The translations under genes and the position numbers were made by a program. The notes under the pieces are model-generated. The model was not told where the DNA came from, did not search any database, and was given only the letters and a program-made list of their open reading frames with translations. From Penicillium oxalicum (taxonomy: Eukaryota; Ascomycota; Eurotiomycetes; Eurotiales; Aspergillaceae): a stretch of DNA of 64,000 nucleotides. Each line of letters starts with the position of its first letter. Position 1 is the stretch's first letter. Shown here piece after piece: positions 35,289 to 46,728 of this stretch. The stretch lies in NCBI RefSeq assembly GCF_001723175.1, contig NC_064654.1, forward strand, positions 496,001-560,000. The letters are read 5' to 3'.

Positions 35289-36092
35289 GGATGTGGTAAA
35301 TTCCAAAGGGAGGGGGATGATTTGCTCCGCGGGATTGCGTGTGAGATGGGAGAATCCCTTTTTTTTTTATCTGGGGACAGAGAGAGGTCGGGGGAGGCGT
35401 CAGAAGGTGACGGTGAGCAGATAAGGATATCGAGAGCTGAAGATTGGTGCTCGAACAGGTTGCGATCCTTCTTCGCGACAGCGCAAAGACCTGAGCGACA
35501 TTCAGCGCTGGTGTTGATCAGCTGAGTTTCGACTTTTGTAGATTGGAGAGCTACCCGTCCCTTGCTTATCGAGGAAGTTCAGCCTTATCGGAAATGGAGT
35601 GCCTTGTTGCCTGGAACCACATGTGGCTTCCAACCGCTGGAGTCAGTGGGCCAGCCCAGAACCTGGTTTTTGGAGTGGAAGGAATCGAGACCGCTTCGAA
35701 TGAACGGAGAGACAAAAGTGACGGGCATATAATTATTACATGGAGTAATCATTACTCGGATGCAGATTGGACAAGATAATCGAATTTCAAGCATTTATTC
35801 TCAGCTGAGATGTCAAAAACGAACAAGAACGTGTCAACTGCCAGTCCGCGCTCATAGGATGTATCGCAGCATCAGAAAAGCATCACAGAGATATCAATCA
35901 TAAGGGCACGATCATGACATGACCTATTTCAAAAGGAGTGTATGCAAACGAGACAAAAAGACGAAACAAAACAACACACAGAACTAGAGGGCGTTCAGAA
36001 GCAGTTGCAACTGTTGTCGACATCCAGATGATCGACAATGATCTCCTTCTCTCGCCCCTTTTTCCCCGCTTGCGCTTACCCTACCGACTCCC
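35289..36092. other. Spacer between MID1 and the CorA transporter
   Basis: About 800 bases on the upstream side of MID1 and the downstream side of the CorA-type gene, both minus strand. It includes the MID1 leader and promoter. No additional gene is seen. Confidence 0.6.
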
Positions 36093-38102
36093 CTACACAA
36101 GCTTCTGCCATCGGGCCAACCACATACTGATCACCACAATCGCCGCCATCACTCCGATGATTCCAAAGAACCAGGCGAGGCCATCATCATCCTTGCCAGG
36201 AACATTGACGTTCATACCAAACAGACCGCAGATCAGATTCATCGGAACCAGGATGGTCGCGATCAGAGTGATCTTACTCAGCCCCTTGTTGACACGATTG
36301 CCCATGACGATATTGTTGACATTCAGCTGGGCCAGATAGTTGGTGTGCGACCGACTGAGCATCTTTTCAAAGTGCGCCAAGTTAGACATCATGGTCACCA
36401 CGTGATCCTGAATATCACCCAGGTAGAGACCAATGTCGCCGCGAGGAGTTACCGAGTACTGCTCATTACAGCGCTTCGAGAAACCACGAATCACATCCGC
36501 TTTGCCCCCAAGAAGACGCATCAGACTCATGACTTTCTTGCGGAGACCGCCAATCCGAGGCAGAAAGGTCTCAAAGTCGTCCACGCGCGCAATGAACACA
36601 TGATCTTCGATGGCCTCGGACTCGAGCTCAATGTCACGGATGACGGGACCGAAACTATCAACAATGTCGTCGATCATGGCATAACAAATCCAGTCACTGC
36701 TGAGCGAGACATAGTCGCGCAGCTTGCCGATACGCTTGCGCACATTCGAGGCGTGGGGGTTCTCCGAGAAGGAGAAAGTCAGGACCCCATCGCGGAAGAC
36801 GACCATGTAAAAGTTGACGGGTTCCAAAAAGTCGTCGCTGGACTTGTCGATTTGGTAAAAGGTGCGGAAACAGACAAAATAGTACTGTTTGAAGAGTTCC
36901 ACCTTTTCACGCGCTTCCTGCGTCAAGATATCCTCCGTGGTCAGCGGATGAATGGAGAACGCACGGGAGATGGCACCCAGCTCCGCCTCAGTGGGGTTGA
37001 CCACGTCCAACCACCATACACCACCCTCTGGACCCAACTGGAACAAGTCGCGGAAACTGTCGCCGGGGAGAACCAAATCCCCCAGCTCCGCCGCGTGCAC
37101 CGTGGTCTGAGACTCAGACGAGAAGAACCCAAAGCGCATAGGATCGTTCGCATTGGGCAGAGTCGCCATCAGTTCCTTCTCATCCAGGACCTTGGCGGTT
37201 TGCTTCTCGTCTTCATCGCACACACCACATGTATCCGACGAATTGGCCGATTCGGAGAGCTTGTGCCCATCGCCGAGGGGGCTTTTGGCGCCGGGGCGCA
37301 GATCATAAAAGATCCGCGGTTTCTTGCTCTGCGAGCTCACGCTGTGTTTACGGCGACAGATATGGGCAGCCTCTTTCTGCTGATGCAGGGCGACAAATTC
37401 CTCCAATTCCTCATAATCAATGACCGGAATGCGACCGGGTTCCTCAAAGGTGATCTGTACGCCAGGCTCATCGAGGGCACACACCGAAATATCGCCAGGC
37501 TGAGGGCGAATGACACTCGCATTGCTGAAAGTGGGACGACGTGCGTGAGTTCCTCCCGAGACGGTCCGCTGCAGGATAGCCTCCAGGTCGGGTGCCGCAT
37601 GACTTTCCAAAGTGTTGGCGCGTTCACGACGGCGGGGGTCCGCGAACGCGTCGACTGAGTTGGGTGGAGACGATGAGCGGGCCGAGACAGAGGAACTGCG
37701 GGTCGTGACACCCCCAGGATGATCCTGCGGAAGACCACTGAACCGACGAGGCGTCTGGAAATTGGATGTTGGATCAATCATGATGCGTCGTCCCATTCCG
37801 ACGGCATCGACGTCCGAACGATCGTCATCGACGATGGCTTGCTCAAAGTCACGGAAGACAGTCGTATTATTGTCACGCAGGGCATCCTGAGGCTGCAGCA
37901 GATCGGGTCTTTCGGGCAGAGGTTCACCTCTCGGACCTTGATGGGCCACGGTATCCTGCCTGCTGAGAAGCTCACCTTGCGGTGCCTCAATGCGAGGTGT
38001 ACTCACAGGATCCGTCTGGAAACGATGGTCGTCGAGCTCGGGAGCCGGAGTACTATACCGAGTCAGATACACCTCCTTGTCTGAGCGGTGGCTGCTGGAC
38101 AT
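36093..38102 (-). CDS. CorA-type Mg2+ transporter (ALR1/MNR2-like)
   Basis: A single exon on the minus strand, 669 residues. The ATG at 38102 has an excellent context (gccgccATGtc). The first ~240 residues are hydrophilic and Ser/Pro/Arg-rich, as in fungal ALR/MNR2 proteins and unlike bacterial CorA. The central part is the alpha/beta cytosolic domain followed by the long helix. Two C-terminal membrane helices lie at about 608-628 and 642-662. The signature G-M-N (629-631) sits directly after the first, followed by V-N-V-P-G. This motif forms the ion selectivity filter in the CorA pentamer. The protein imports magnesium across the plasma membrane (ALR) or from the vacuole (MNR2); the sequence alone does not separate the two. 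The 437-codon frame on the opposite strand is a shadow. Confidence 0.93.
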   Translation of the reverse strand: MSSSHRSDKEVYLTRYSTPAPELDDHRFQTDPVSTPRIEAPQGELLSRQDTVAHQGPRGEPLPERPDLLQPQDALRDNNTTVFRDFEQAIVDDDRSDVDAVGMGRRIMIDPTSNFQTPRRFSGLPQDHPGGVTTRSSSVSARSSSPPNSVDAFADPRRRERANTLESHAAPDLEAILQRTVSGGTHARRPTFSNASVIRPQPGDISVCALDEPGVQITFEEPGRIPVIDYEELEEFVALHQQKEAAHICRRKHSVSSQSKKPRIFYDLRPGAKSPLGDGHKLSESANSSDTCGVCDEDEKQTAKVLDEKELMATLPNANDPMRFGFFSSESQTTVHAAELGDLVLPGDSFRDLFQLGPEGGVWWLDVVNPTEAELGAISRAFSIHPLTTEDILTQEAREKVELFKQYYFVCFRTFYQIDKSSDDFLEPVNFYMVVFRDGVLTFSFSENPHASNVRKRIGKLRDYVSLSSDWICYAMIDDIVDSFGPVIRDIELESEAIEDHVFIARVDDFETFLPRIGGLRKKVMSLMRLLGGKADVIRGFSKRCNEQYSVTPRGDIGLYLGDIQDHVVTMMSNLAHFEKMLSRSHTNYLAQLNVNNIVMGNRVNKGLSKITLIATILVPMNLICGLFGMNVNVPGKDDDGLAWFFGIIGVMAAIVVISMWLARWQKLV

Positions 38103-41100
38103 GGCGGCGGTTGAAATGATTTGTCTTTCAGTGGGATCCGTGGGAGGAGACCAGCCAAGGTTTTTGTCGTGGTCAACGATTGGTTTGGGGGAGAGGGAGG
38201 CGGAGGAGGAGTCGGTTTGATCGAATATCAGATTTTAGTTCGCCAGGGTGGGCAAGATGAGAGTTCCCCTCTGTGATGGGGAGAAACTCTGGTAATGAGG
38301 TTTGTTTGAGAGTTCGATATGGTTTTGATATAAATGCTTTGTCGGCAGCACGAACAGCCACAGAGCGTAAGCCGGTTTGCTTTTCTGATATTAAGAGGAC
38401 TGCGTTATGGAAAGCAGGCCTCCATTCATGAGCCAGACCCCCTGAGTAGGGTCTGACGTTTCCCGACGTACGTCTGGCTGCGACGCTTCAGATTGGGGTG
38501 TGAAGTCAAGTTAGGGGGGTCTGGTGTCGCCCCCGCCGAAGACCCGGAACTTGGGGCCCGCAAGAGGGTGAAGAAGGGAAGAGTACTGAAGATAGCGAAG
38601 TCCCGCCAACTTGAAGGAGTCGAGTGAGTAGGAGCTTGGGTGCTCCAGAGCGACAGGCTGTAAGTGCGCGAGCGAGCTAAGTCGCAAGCTTTGGATGCAG
38701 TACGTGAGGAAGTCTGTTCACAGGCAGAATCTTCCGAGTTACGTGACCGCAAGCTTTTTCTCTTTCTGCTGGGAGACGGGTAGTTGGGAGGGGTCTGTAA
38801 TTGTGCGCAGAGATTTCGCTCTCTGTCTTTTTGATTTCCCACAAAGAGATTCTGCGAGCGTATCTCAAGTCGCGAGTAGCTCGATGGATTGGTTTGAAAG
38901 AGAAAAATCTCGAGGGCCGAGGTGCGGTGGGAGGGGGAAGGAGGAGATGATGGATGACGGCTTTCGAGGTGACCGAAAAAGGTTTGTGGCGAGAACAACG
39001 CACGGGCTCGACTGGGCGGCCACGGGTGGTTCTGGATGGGGATTGCAGTTTTACACCGTAAAAATTGTCGGGCTGGAGCGGGCTTCGGGGGGGCCGCTGG
39101 TCCAGTCACAGGCCCCGGAACTCATGCACCGCGTGTGCCGGTGGATTTAAAGCCCTGTACGGTACCGCCGATGAAACAAGGCTGCAGAGTTACAGTATGC
39201 AGGATTGCATAGATCAGAACTGCTTTGATGCAGTCATGTAATAAAGAGAAGAAATCCTTCCTCGCCCAGCAGGAGACTTGCTTTTTCTTTTCCAAGATAA
39301 TCAAGAGACTTACAGGACGGTAGTCCTTGGTCAGCTCTTGCGCTCTAGTAGTTTCTTTGTAGATTATCGTAATTACAGTCACATGTCAGATTGAATATTA
39401 ATTGTACCGTATACAGTTGTCCAGCATACAGTACTCCGCTCCGGAACACTCATGCCGCAAGTTTTACAAAGAACTTAAGCGTGAGAACTGAGAATAATCC
39501 TTTAACTTGTGTATGAGGGGTATTATGTAGACCATCCAGTATCCACCACGGCCCCCTTGTCTTAGAGATCACTTCGGCCGTGGTCTGGTCGGCGAAAAAA
39601 AAAACTTCTCGGCGGGTCCCGACGTAAATACTGTAGCGACCGGCCTAATCGTCACAAAGTAAATTGGAACATCCCGACTGAAGCGAGCATTACAAGGACG
39701 CACTTGAGTAGTATCACCTCGCAACCCCCCGCTCAGCGGATCAGCAAGTATATCCGAACTGATTGCAGGCAGTATCACTTTCCGTTGACTTTAAGCTATA
39801 GACTACGTATTCAAACTCCATGCTCCCGTATACTTTGCTAGTTTTCTCAAAACTTGACCAACCTAACCGATTGAGCCCGTACTAACGAGTCAATAATGGA
39901 TTGCTCTTCTTCTTCCGCTTCCTCTTGGGCTTCATGTCTCACGCTGGAGTTGGCCTGTGCCGCCAAATGGTACGAGGATCCACTTACTAAGTACAGAGTC
40001 TACCCTTTTTTTTTCTTATCCAGAGTGTATTCCAGCCACAAATGGATGCCTAACCCATAGAGCAATCCAATTTGACAGCAATATGTCCCGCATCCTGCTG
40101 GATCCCGTCCTGCGAGGTTGAGGTATTTTCTATAACTGTTTTCCCCCTGGACTGTTACGCTTTTTCGAGTGACCGAAGCCAGAAAGTCCCGTGCTTTCTC
40201 TGCATGGAAGGCCATTCACTGCGATCGGCTATCTCCTTAATAAACATCTGCGGGCGGACATGACTCGATTGCCGGGGGCCAAGGTAACACGATGAGGAGA
40301 GGATGAATCGTGATAGATGTGCAGCATGGACGTAGGTGGCAGTAGGTATTTACCCGTTTTTCCTGCGCTACAACCGCGGGAGTGATATCCATGACTTGCA
40401 TGGGCGTGCGTAGTGAGCCACCGTGCTTGGAAGTGTGGTCGCGTCTGCGGAGATGGTTTTATGCATTCAACCAAGCCATCCAGGAAGGCGGCCAAATCCA
40501 ACAAGTATCCACGATGCAGCTGACTCCGAATTCAAGAATCTCAACGTGATCCCGTGATATAGTCCACGTGCTGCTTCCGCGACCTCCCCGATCTTCCGAG
40601 ATGTCCCCTTGATCCTTTTATATTCTCAGCACTCTCCACGGATGAAATTTGATTCCTTCTGCTGGTTACTGCACACGCTCTGCCTGATCCATCGAGCGAC
40701 TGGACTGCCTCAAGGCGGCAAATTTGGATCTGAATGGATATCCATCCCCTGAATGCACACGAAAGCGGTCACCCATCAACATATAATCTTTCGGCTTGGA
40801 AGCTCTACCTGGTGTTGATAAGCTACTTGCTGTACAGCAAGACAAGACAATGAAATCTTCCTTTTATTCGTGTCTTTCTTGATTATATTCCACCCTCCTC
40901 CATATAAGCCGCCTCTGCTTACTTGTATCGATGACACCAACCACAAGCAGCTTTGCAGACAGATGGTGTTGCATTGCTTGTGTGCTGTAGTTTTAACCTC
41001 CAGCCTTATCACTCTACACCAGACTTTGTATTCTGCCCGGGACCAATGAGCCCAAACACAAGCTTCCAATCCAACGACTCAGCGACTCAGCGACGCAAGG

Positions 41101-41381
41101 TGAGCCGCTGCAGCGCCCCCACTTTCGCCCCCGACGTCGGACTTGCGCTCGCTTTTTTCTGCTGAGCTCACGCCAAGTGCCCGCATCGAGTCATCGGCCC
41201 CTCCATATTCGTATGGTTTGCGGAAGACATATCTTCTCCAATTGCCGCGAATCGCACCCCAGAACCCTTTTCTTTGGGCATTGATTGAAGTCGCTGGCCC
41301 ATACCTTTTGTAGAGCTATTGATTCTCTTGACTGGCCTAGGTCTTCCCGATCTCATCGCGCTCGTCGACCATCTGCCCAAC
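38103..41381. other. Divergent spacer between the CorA transporter and homoserine kinase
   Basis: About 3.3 kb between two divergent genes. The left few hundred bases should be the CorA gene leader. The 38426-39109 frame on the minus strand is compositionally odd and has no domain, so I do not call it. The right 300 bases contain repeated near-consensus GCN4/CpcA sites, listed separately. The middle is AT-rich with no supported gene. Confidence 0.55.
41075..41193. promoter_or_regulatory. Possible GCN4/CpcA amino-acid-control elements
   Basis: CGACTCA occurs at 41075-41081 and again at 41083-41089. An inverted version, CGAGTCA, is at 41187-41193. Each matches six of seven bases of TGA(C/G)TCA, the site bound by GCN4/CpcA-type bZIP factors. 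They lie about 190-305 bases before the homoserine kinase ATG. Homoserine kinase is a threonine-pathway gene, which such factors control in other fungi. Binding is inferred. Confidence 0.4.
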
Positions 41382-42754
41382 ATGAGCACTTCTTTCTTGA
41401 TCCGCACGCCATGCTCGTCAGCGAACATCGGCCCTGGCTTCGACGTGATCGGTCTGGCCCTGTCCCTCCACCTCGATATTCATGTCAAGATTGACTCTAC
41501 AAAACAATCCTCGACGTTACCGCTGAACTGCGCCATCACCTACGAGGATCAGAGCAAGTCCGTTGAGCAGATTAGTCTGGACCCCGAGGTCAATCTGATC
41601 ACCCGCGTCGCCCTCTATGTCCTTCGGTGCCATAACCAGCGTGCATTTCCTGTGGAGACCTCCGTGCATATTGTCAACCCGATTCCCTTGGGTCGGGGGT
41701 TGGGATCTTCTGGAACGGCCGTCGTCGCTGGTGTGATGCTGGCCAACGAGGTCGGCAAGTTGGGACTGAGCAAGGATCGTTTGTTGGATTATTGTTTGAT
41801 GATCGGTGAGTAGAAACCTATGGCTCACAGGTTTGCGCATGGTCACGATTCAGCCAATGGCATGCGCTTCGTCGGGGGTTCAGCTCCCCTGTCTTGGTCG
41901 CCAGAGCTGTTGCTGGAGACGAGTGTGATACCGGCGCAATTTGGCATCCACTCTCTACCAACCCGAAGCATTTGCTGCATAGATCGCCGCCCAGATATAC
42001 TAACCTAATGGCATTGCTTTGCAGAACGGCATCCGGACAATGTTGCCGCCTCTCTGTTTGGTGGTTTCGTCGGTACCTACCTCAACGAGCTCAAGCCTGA
42101 AGATGTGGCGCGCAAAGAGATCCCTCTGAGTGAGGTGCTCCCCGCCCCCGCCGGAGGAGTCGACACTGGCATTAAGCCTCCAGAGCCACCACTGGGCATT
42201 GGTCACTACCGCAAATTCGACTGGGCACCGGAAATCAAGGCGATTGCGATCATCCCCGACTTTGTCGTGCCCACAGCGAACGCCCGCAACGTGCTCCCAC
42301 AGACCTACACTCGTGCCGACGTGGTATGTCATCCATGCTTCCACACTAAAATCCCACAAAGTATACCTGACGAAGCCACTTTCGCACTGACACGAATCTC
42401 TTCTTGCAGGTTTTCAACCTCCAACGCGCTGCCTTGCTTCCCGCCGCCTTGGGCAGCTCACCACCAGACCCCGACATGATCTATCTCGCAATGCAGGACA
42501 AAGTGCATCAGCCGTACCGCCAGACTCTCATTCCGGGTCTGACGGAGATCTTGCAATCCATGACCCCAGCCACTCAGCCGGGCCTTTTGGGTATTTGCCT
42601 TTCTGGCGCGGGACCAACCATCCTGGCCTTGGCAACGGATCGCTTTGATGAGATTGCCGATCGCATCATTGCCCACTTTGCAGGCAACAACATCACCTGC
42701 CAATGGAAGTTACTCGAGCCTGCTCATGGTGGCGCTACTGTAACCTCTGAGTAG
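41382..42754 (+). CDS. THR1: Homoserine kinase
   Basis: Three exons, 41382-41805, 42025-42323 and 42410-42754, give 355 residues. Intron 1 (219 nt) has a GTGAGT donor, an atactaac branch and a GCAG acceptor. Intron 2 (86 nt) has GTATGT and TTGCAG. Both joins keep frame inside conserved motifs. This is a GHMP kinase: an N-terminal substrate motif with S-S-A-N-x-G-P-G-F-D (12-21), the ATP-binding glycine-rich loop PLGRGLGSSG (102-111), E-R-H-P-D-N-V across the first junction, and CLSGAGPT near the C-terminus. It phosphorylates homoserine with ATP to give O-phosphohomoserine, the step before threonine synthase, in the cytosol. Length equals that of fungal homologues. Nothing is missing. Confidence 0.95.
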
Positions 42755-43803
42755 AGTGGTGCTCTGTCCATTGTGTAAAAGCTAGCACGCAGGCTACCAA
42801 GGCACATGCTGCGCAGCCACGAGGTTCGAGCTGCCTAGGCCGTGAAGGCCGCTGTTGATTGTCGATGCAATCAGCGGGGCAGAATCATTCACTCTAGACC
42901 AAGGCTGCCGGGGTCATCGCTAATTCTCGGTCTTGGATTGGCGCAACCGCGGAATTTCTTTTCTTGATGGCCTACCTTGACTTGAGACCGGCCACAGACT
43001 TAGAACCGAGGTCACGGTCAGCTTATCTCTATTTTTGTTCCAACTGACTAAATGCTATAATTGCATGGCCAATTGTCTTCAATATTTTCCCGTCCATTTC
43101 TCTTCATCCTCGTTAAGGGACAAGCTTTCAAACACGGCGGATCCACGACCTTTCTTTGTGCTCAGGGGGTTGAACATGTGCAATCTATGGCCGTTGCGGA
43201 AAGAAACTAGAGGCCCTCGTCAGCTAGTAGAGCCGCGGGTGGGTAGACATGATACAGAACCACTATCGCACTCCTACTTTCCATTCATCTCTATCATGAG
43301 ACGGGCAGTTGTGCGCTACCTACCTAGGTACGGTCTTTTCCCCTTTCAAATAAATTCAAATTATATACATGTCCGGGTTTCATTGTCCTTTCTTCACATA
43401 AACATTTCGACTCCGCTGTAGTTCGAAGTGGTTCCGTAATCCTTCCAACCCTTTCTCGTTCGTACAGCTGAGCACGCTGTTGAACTAGGTAGTATCTGTC
43501 ATCTACCATAAGCTTCGCCACTATAAGCCAACAAGCCATCGGCTCCATCACCCGACTACACTCAACCGCACTCCGCAGATCTCGAGGCGGAGGTGGGAGC
43601 GGAGCCGATGGGCAGATGACAACAATACGATAAGCCGCCCCATCTCCGAACCATACATCCGTTTCAATCGACCAGCGACATTTGACTACATTACCACCGT
43701 CCAGTCCAGTCCAGTCCAGCCCGTATTTCCTCTCTTTTTCCCCCTCCTTTTGGAAATACCCGTGATTCGCGATCCCCAGAGTATCCCTCGGTATTCCAAA
43801 GCC
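42755..43803. other. Spacer between homoserine kinase and SPC1
   Basis: About 1.05 kb, with the homoserine kinase 3' end on the left and the SPC1 promoter on the right. Four tandem GTCCA units lie at 43699-43718, about 85 bases before the SPC1 ATG. No gene is supported. Confidence 0.6.
43699..43718. repeat. Tandem GTCCA repeat
   Basis: Four direct copies of GTCCA just upstream of the SPC1 start codon, probably in the promoter or leader. Confidence 0.8.
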
Positions 43804-44262
43804 ATGGACGACATTCTAAAACCATTGCAAGATGCTTTTGAAGGCCAGATTGTAAGAGATGATTGGAATCCTCCTCCTTCTTTTCCTCCTTCAGACTACA
43901 CTGCACTGCGCGATTTGACATTCCTCGATTCCACGCGACCCTGCGTCTGTCTTATTGAAAGCTCAAGCTAATCGCGATAACTGGGCGGGAACAAACGTGT
44001 AGGACTTTCACGGCCAACGACTTGCTGAGCTTTTGAGTACGGTCTTGCTTGTACTTTTTGGGGTAAGTTCATTTCATCTTAATGGAGGGTGGCTGAGAGA
44101 TGGGTGTTGATGGGAGATTTCCTTGTGTATTGCGCTTTATACGGAGTGTTGCGCGGATTGGTTTGGAGTGTCGAGCTCAAGCTTGAGGCTTGAACATGAG
44201 TTTAGGTCCCCCTTCATATCCGGAGCACTGAAGCTTAATTTCCATCTTGTCTTGTGTTTCTT

Positions 44263-44297
<35 letters not shown>

Positions 44298-44583
44298 TCT
44301 GTCATTCCAGGTTGGACTTTTGCTGCACATCGGACACAAGCTGACATGATCACTTTTCTCTCTTCCTGCTTTTGAACAGACACTAAGCTTCCTGGCCGGT
44401 TACATCTACAAAGACATCCATCTTACGCTATGGACTGGGTTAGCAGGGACATTATTTACTGCGCTGGTCGTGGTTCCGCCCTGGCCCTTTTATAATCGCC
44501 ATCCGGAAAAGTGGTTTGGGAGTTTGCCTGCGAGGACGGCGGGGGTCCACGGGGTGGTGGTTGATGGGGTGAAGGTTGCGTGA
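43804..44583 (+). CDS. SPC1: Signal peptidase complex subunit SPC1 (SPC12)
   Basis: Three small exons, 43804-43851, 44003-44062 and 44380-44583, give 103 residues. The introns are 151 nt (GTAAGA to GTGTAG) and 317 nt (GTAAGT to AACAG), both in phase 0. The assembled protein has the family pattern: an acidic N-terminus with E-G-Q-I-D-F-x-G-Q, two membrane hairpin segments (about 25-46 and 51-71), and the PPWPFYN motif at 69-75, followed by a cytosolic tail about 25 residues longer than in many homologues. SPC1 is a small, non-catalytic subunit of the ER signal peptidase complex. It helps the complex tell signal peptides from transmembrane segments. The gene is convergent with RBX1. No single long frame reveals it, so it is easily missed. 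Confidence 0.93.
44265..44295. repeat. CT microsatellite inside SPC1 intron 2
   Basis: About fifteen CT units within the 317-nt second intron of SPC1, ending 85 bases before the acceptor. It accounts in part for the long intron. Confidence 0.9.
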
Positions 44584-45094
44584 ATACCCTGCTGCGTGAG
44601 GAAAAGGGGGGATTGGATTGGCTGTAGATGGGGCATCTAAGAAGTCACGCTGAGATTTGAGAAGAAGATGAAGAGAGCGGTGGGAGGAGAGGGCCACCAT
44701 TGTCAGAATCATCGTCATCCTCGGAAACATCATGTCTGAAATGGCTGGGTGCAAAACCAAAGGACTGAGAAAGGTCATGGGTCTGGAATCGTCTCCCTGC
44801 CAGACCTTTGTTTCGAACTAGGCAAGTTGTTTACCAAATGGCGACTGCATGGGCCTTGAATTCCTTGCTCAGGTCGAATCATGGGGATGACTGGTCCTCC
44901 ACCGAGACATTCTATTATTTGAGTTGGTAAGAGAGGCGCAAGCCCAGTAGCTTTGAAATGGTATCGGTAGTGCATTGATCTCGTTGGTAAATTTGTTATT
45001 GAGGGTGAAATAAGAGGATGAGAGGGAAAAACAAGCCACCCCGAAAGGGCACCTCGAAGAGATGTCTCGTAAACACAACAACGCCCAGCGTCGT
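44584..45094. other. Convergent spacer between SPC1 and RBX1
   Basis: About 510 bases between two facing stop codons, holding both 3' UTRs. No other feature is seen. Confidence 0.6.
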
Positions 45095-45717
<623 letters not shown>

Positions 45718-46728
45718 CTTGGCTGAAAGTCTGTGGAGGATTGTGGTTCGACTTGTTTGCTGAGAGGTGGGGAGAATCGGTGCGCGGCAGAGAGATATAC
45801 GGGCGGGTAGTTGGAGGTGATATTACGTAGGGTCCCTTAAGGCGGAGAGAGACTTTGAGATAACGAGCGATAGGACCTTGGAGGATGGGTCGCCGACACT
45901 TTTTTAAAGGAACTACGATAAAAACCACAAATGAAAGCAGGCAAGCAAGGCATTCGGTGTCAAGTAATCACTCATTGAATTGGCACACTATCAGAGCCTC
46001 CATCACTCTGGGAGATCACCCTGCTCGTTTGATTCAGATGGTTCCATCGTCTCTCATCTCTCGCAATCCTCAGTTCCGAGCGCACCAAGTCCACACCCGG
46101 CAGCCGCAAACACCAACTTGGATCGTTGCGGACCAGCTCTGGGCGGTGGAGAGGGCGGAGTGGGCGGAGCAAAGGTCCAAAGGGGGTGCAGTCAAAGAAA
46201 CGATCTCGGATACGATCGATGGAGAACCAAAACGGATCGGGTTGAGTGGGAAGTGGCGGAGGCCTTAGTCATTGCCCCCGCCGCGCGCTGTGCCCGGTCC
46301 TGCGACACCCGTCACTTGACGATGACTCTGCTCTCTCTTCTCTTCTTGCCCTCACCCACGTTTCTTCGTTCCATGCCAAACATGTCGCACTCGTGCAATT
46401 CAATCGAGTTTGCTTTCACGTCACTTTAGAGTCTTTTCCACGTCGCCGCTTCATCCTCTTTTGAAACCCTCCCTCCCCCCTCTTCAATCCACTTCCTCTT
46501 CCATATTTCGCTTCGCAAATCGCACTCTCCCTCGGTCTCGTTCCTCTGCATCTCCGGCGTATTCGCACAGTTGATCAGCTGCTGAGCAGTGACTGAGCTT
46601 GCCTCTTCTAACGTGTTCGCACAACTCTTGTGCTCATCAGCGTTGCTCGTCCGTCTATTTCACATCTCCTTTGATCGCTCTTCTCTCGCACCGGCTGCCT
46701 ATTTCTTAAGCCAACACCAACCGTCACA
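45718..46728. promoter_or_regulatory. Divergent promoter region, RBX1 and PNRC-motif gene
   Basis: About 1 kb separates two oppositely directed start codons, so both promoters must lie here. The right half is pyrimidine-rich (46320-46720), typical of a leader for the plus-strand gene. I see no third gene. Shared regulation is possible but not shown by sequence. Confidence 0.5.

Noticed and set aside
36345..37658. 437-codon open frame on the plus strand
   Set aside because: It lies exactly opposite the CorA-type transporter and follows its codon pattern. It has no recognisable domain.
38426..39109. 227-codon frame on the minus strand
   Set aside because: Pro/Ser/Arg-rich chance frame, with no motif and no plausible gene context beyond the CorA gene leader.
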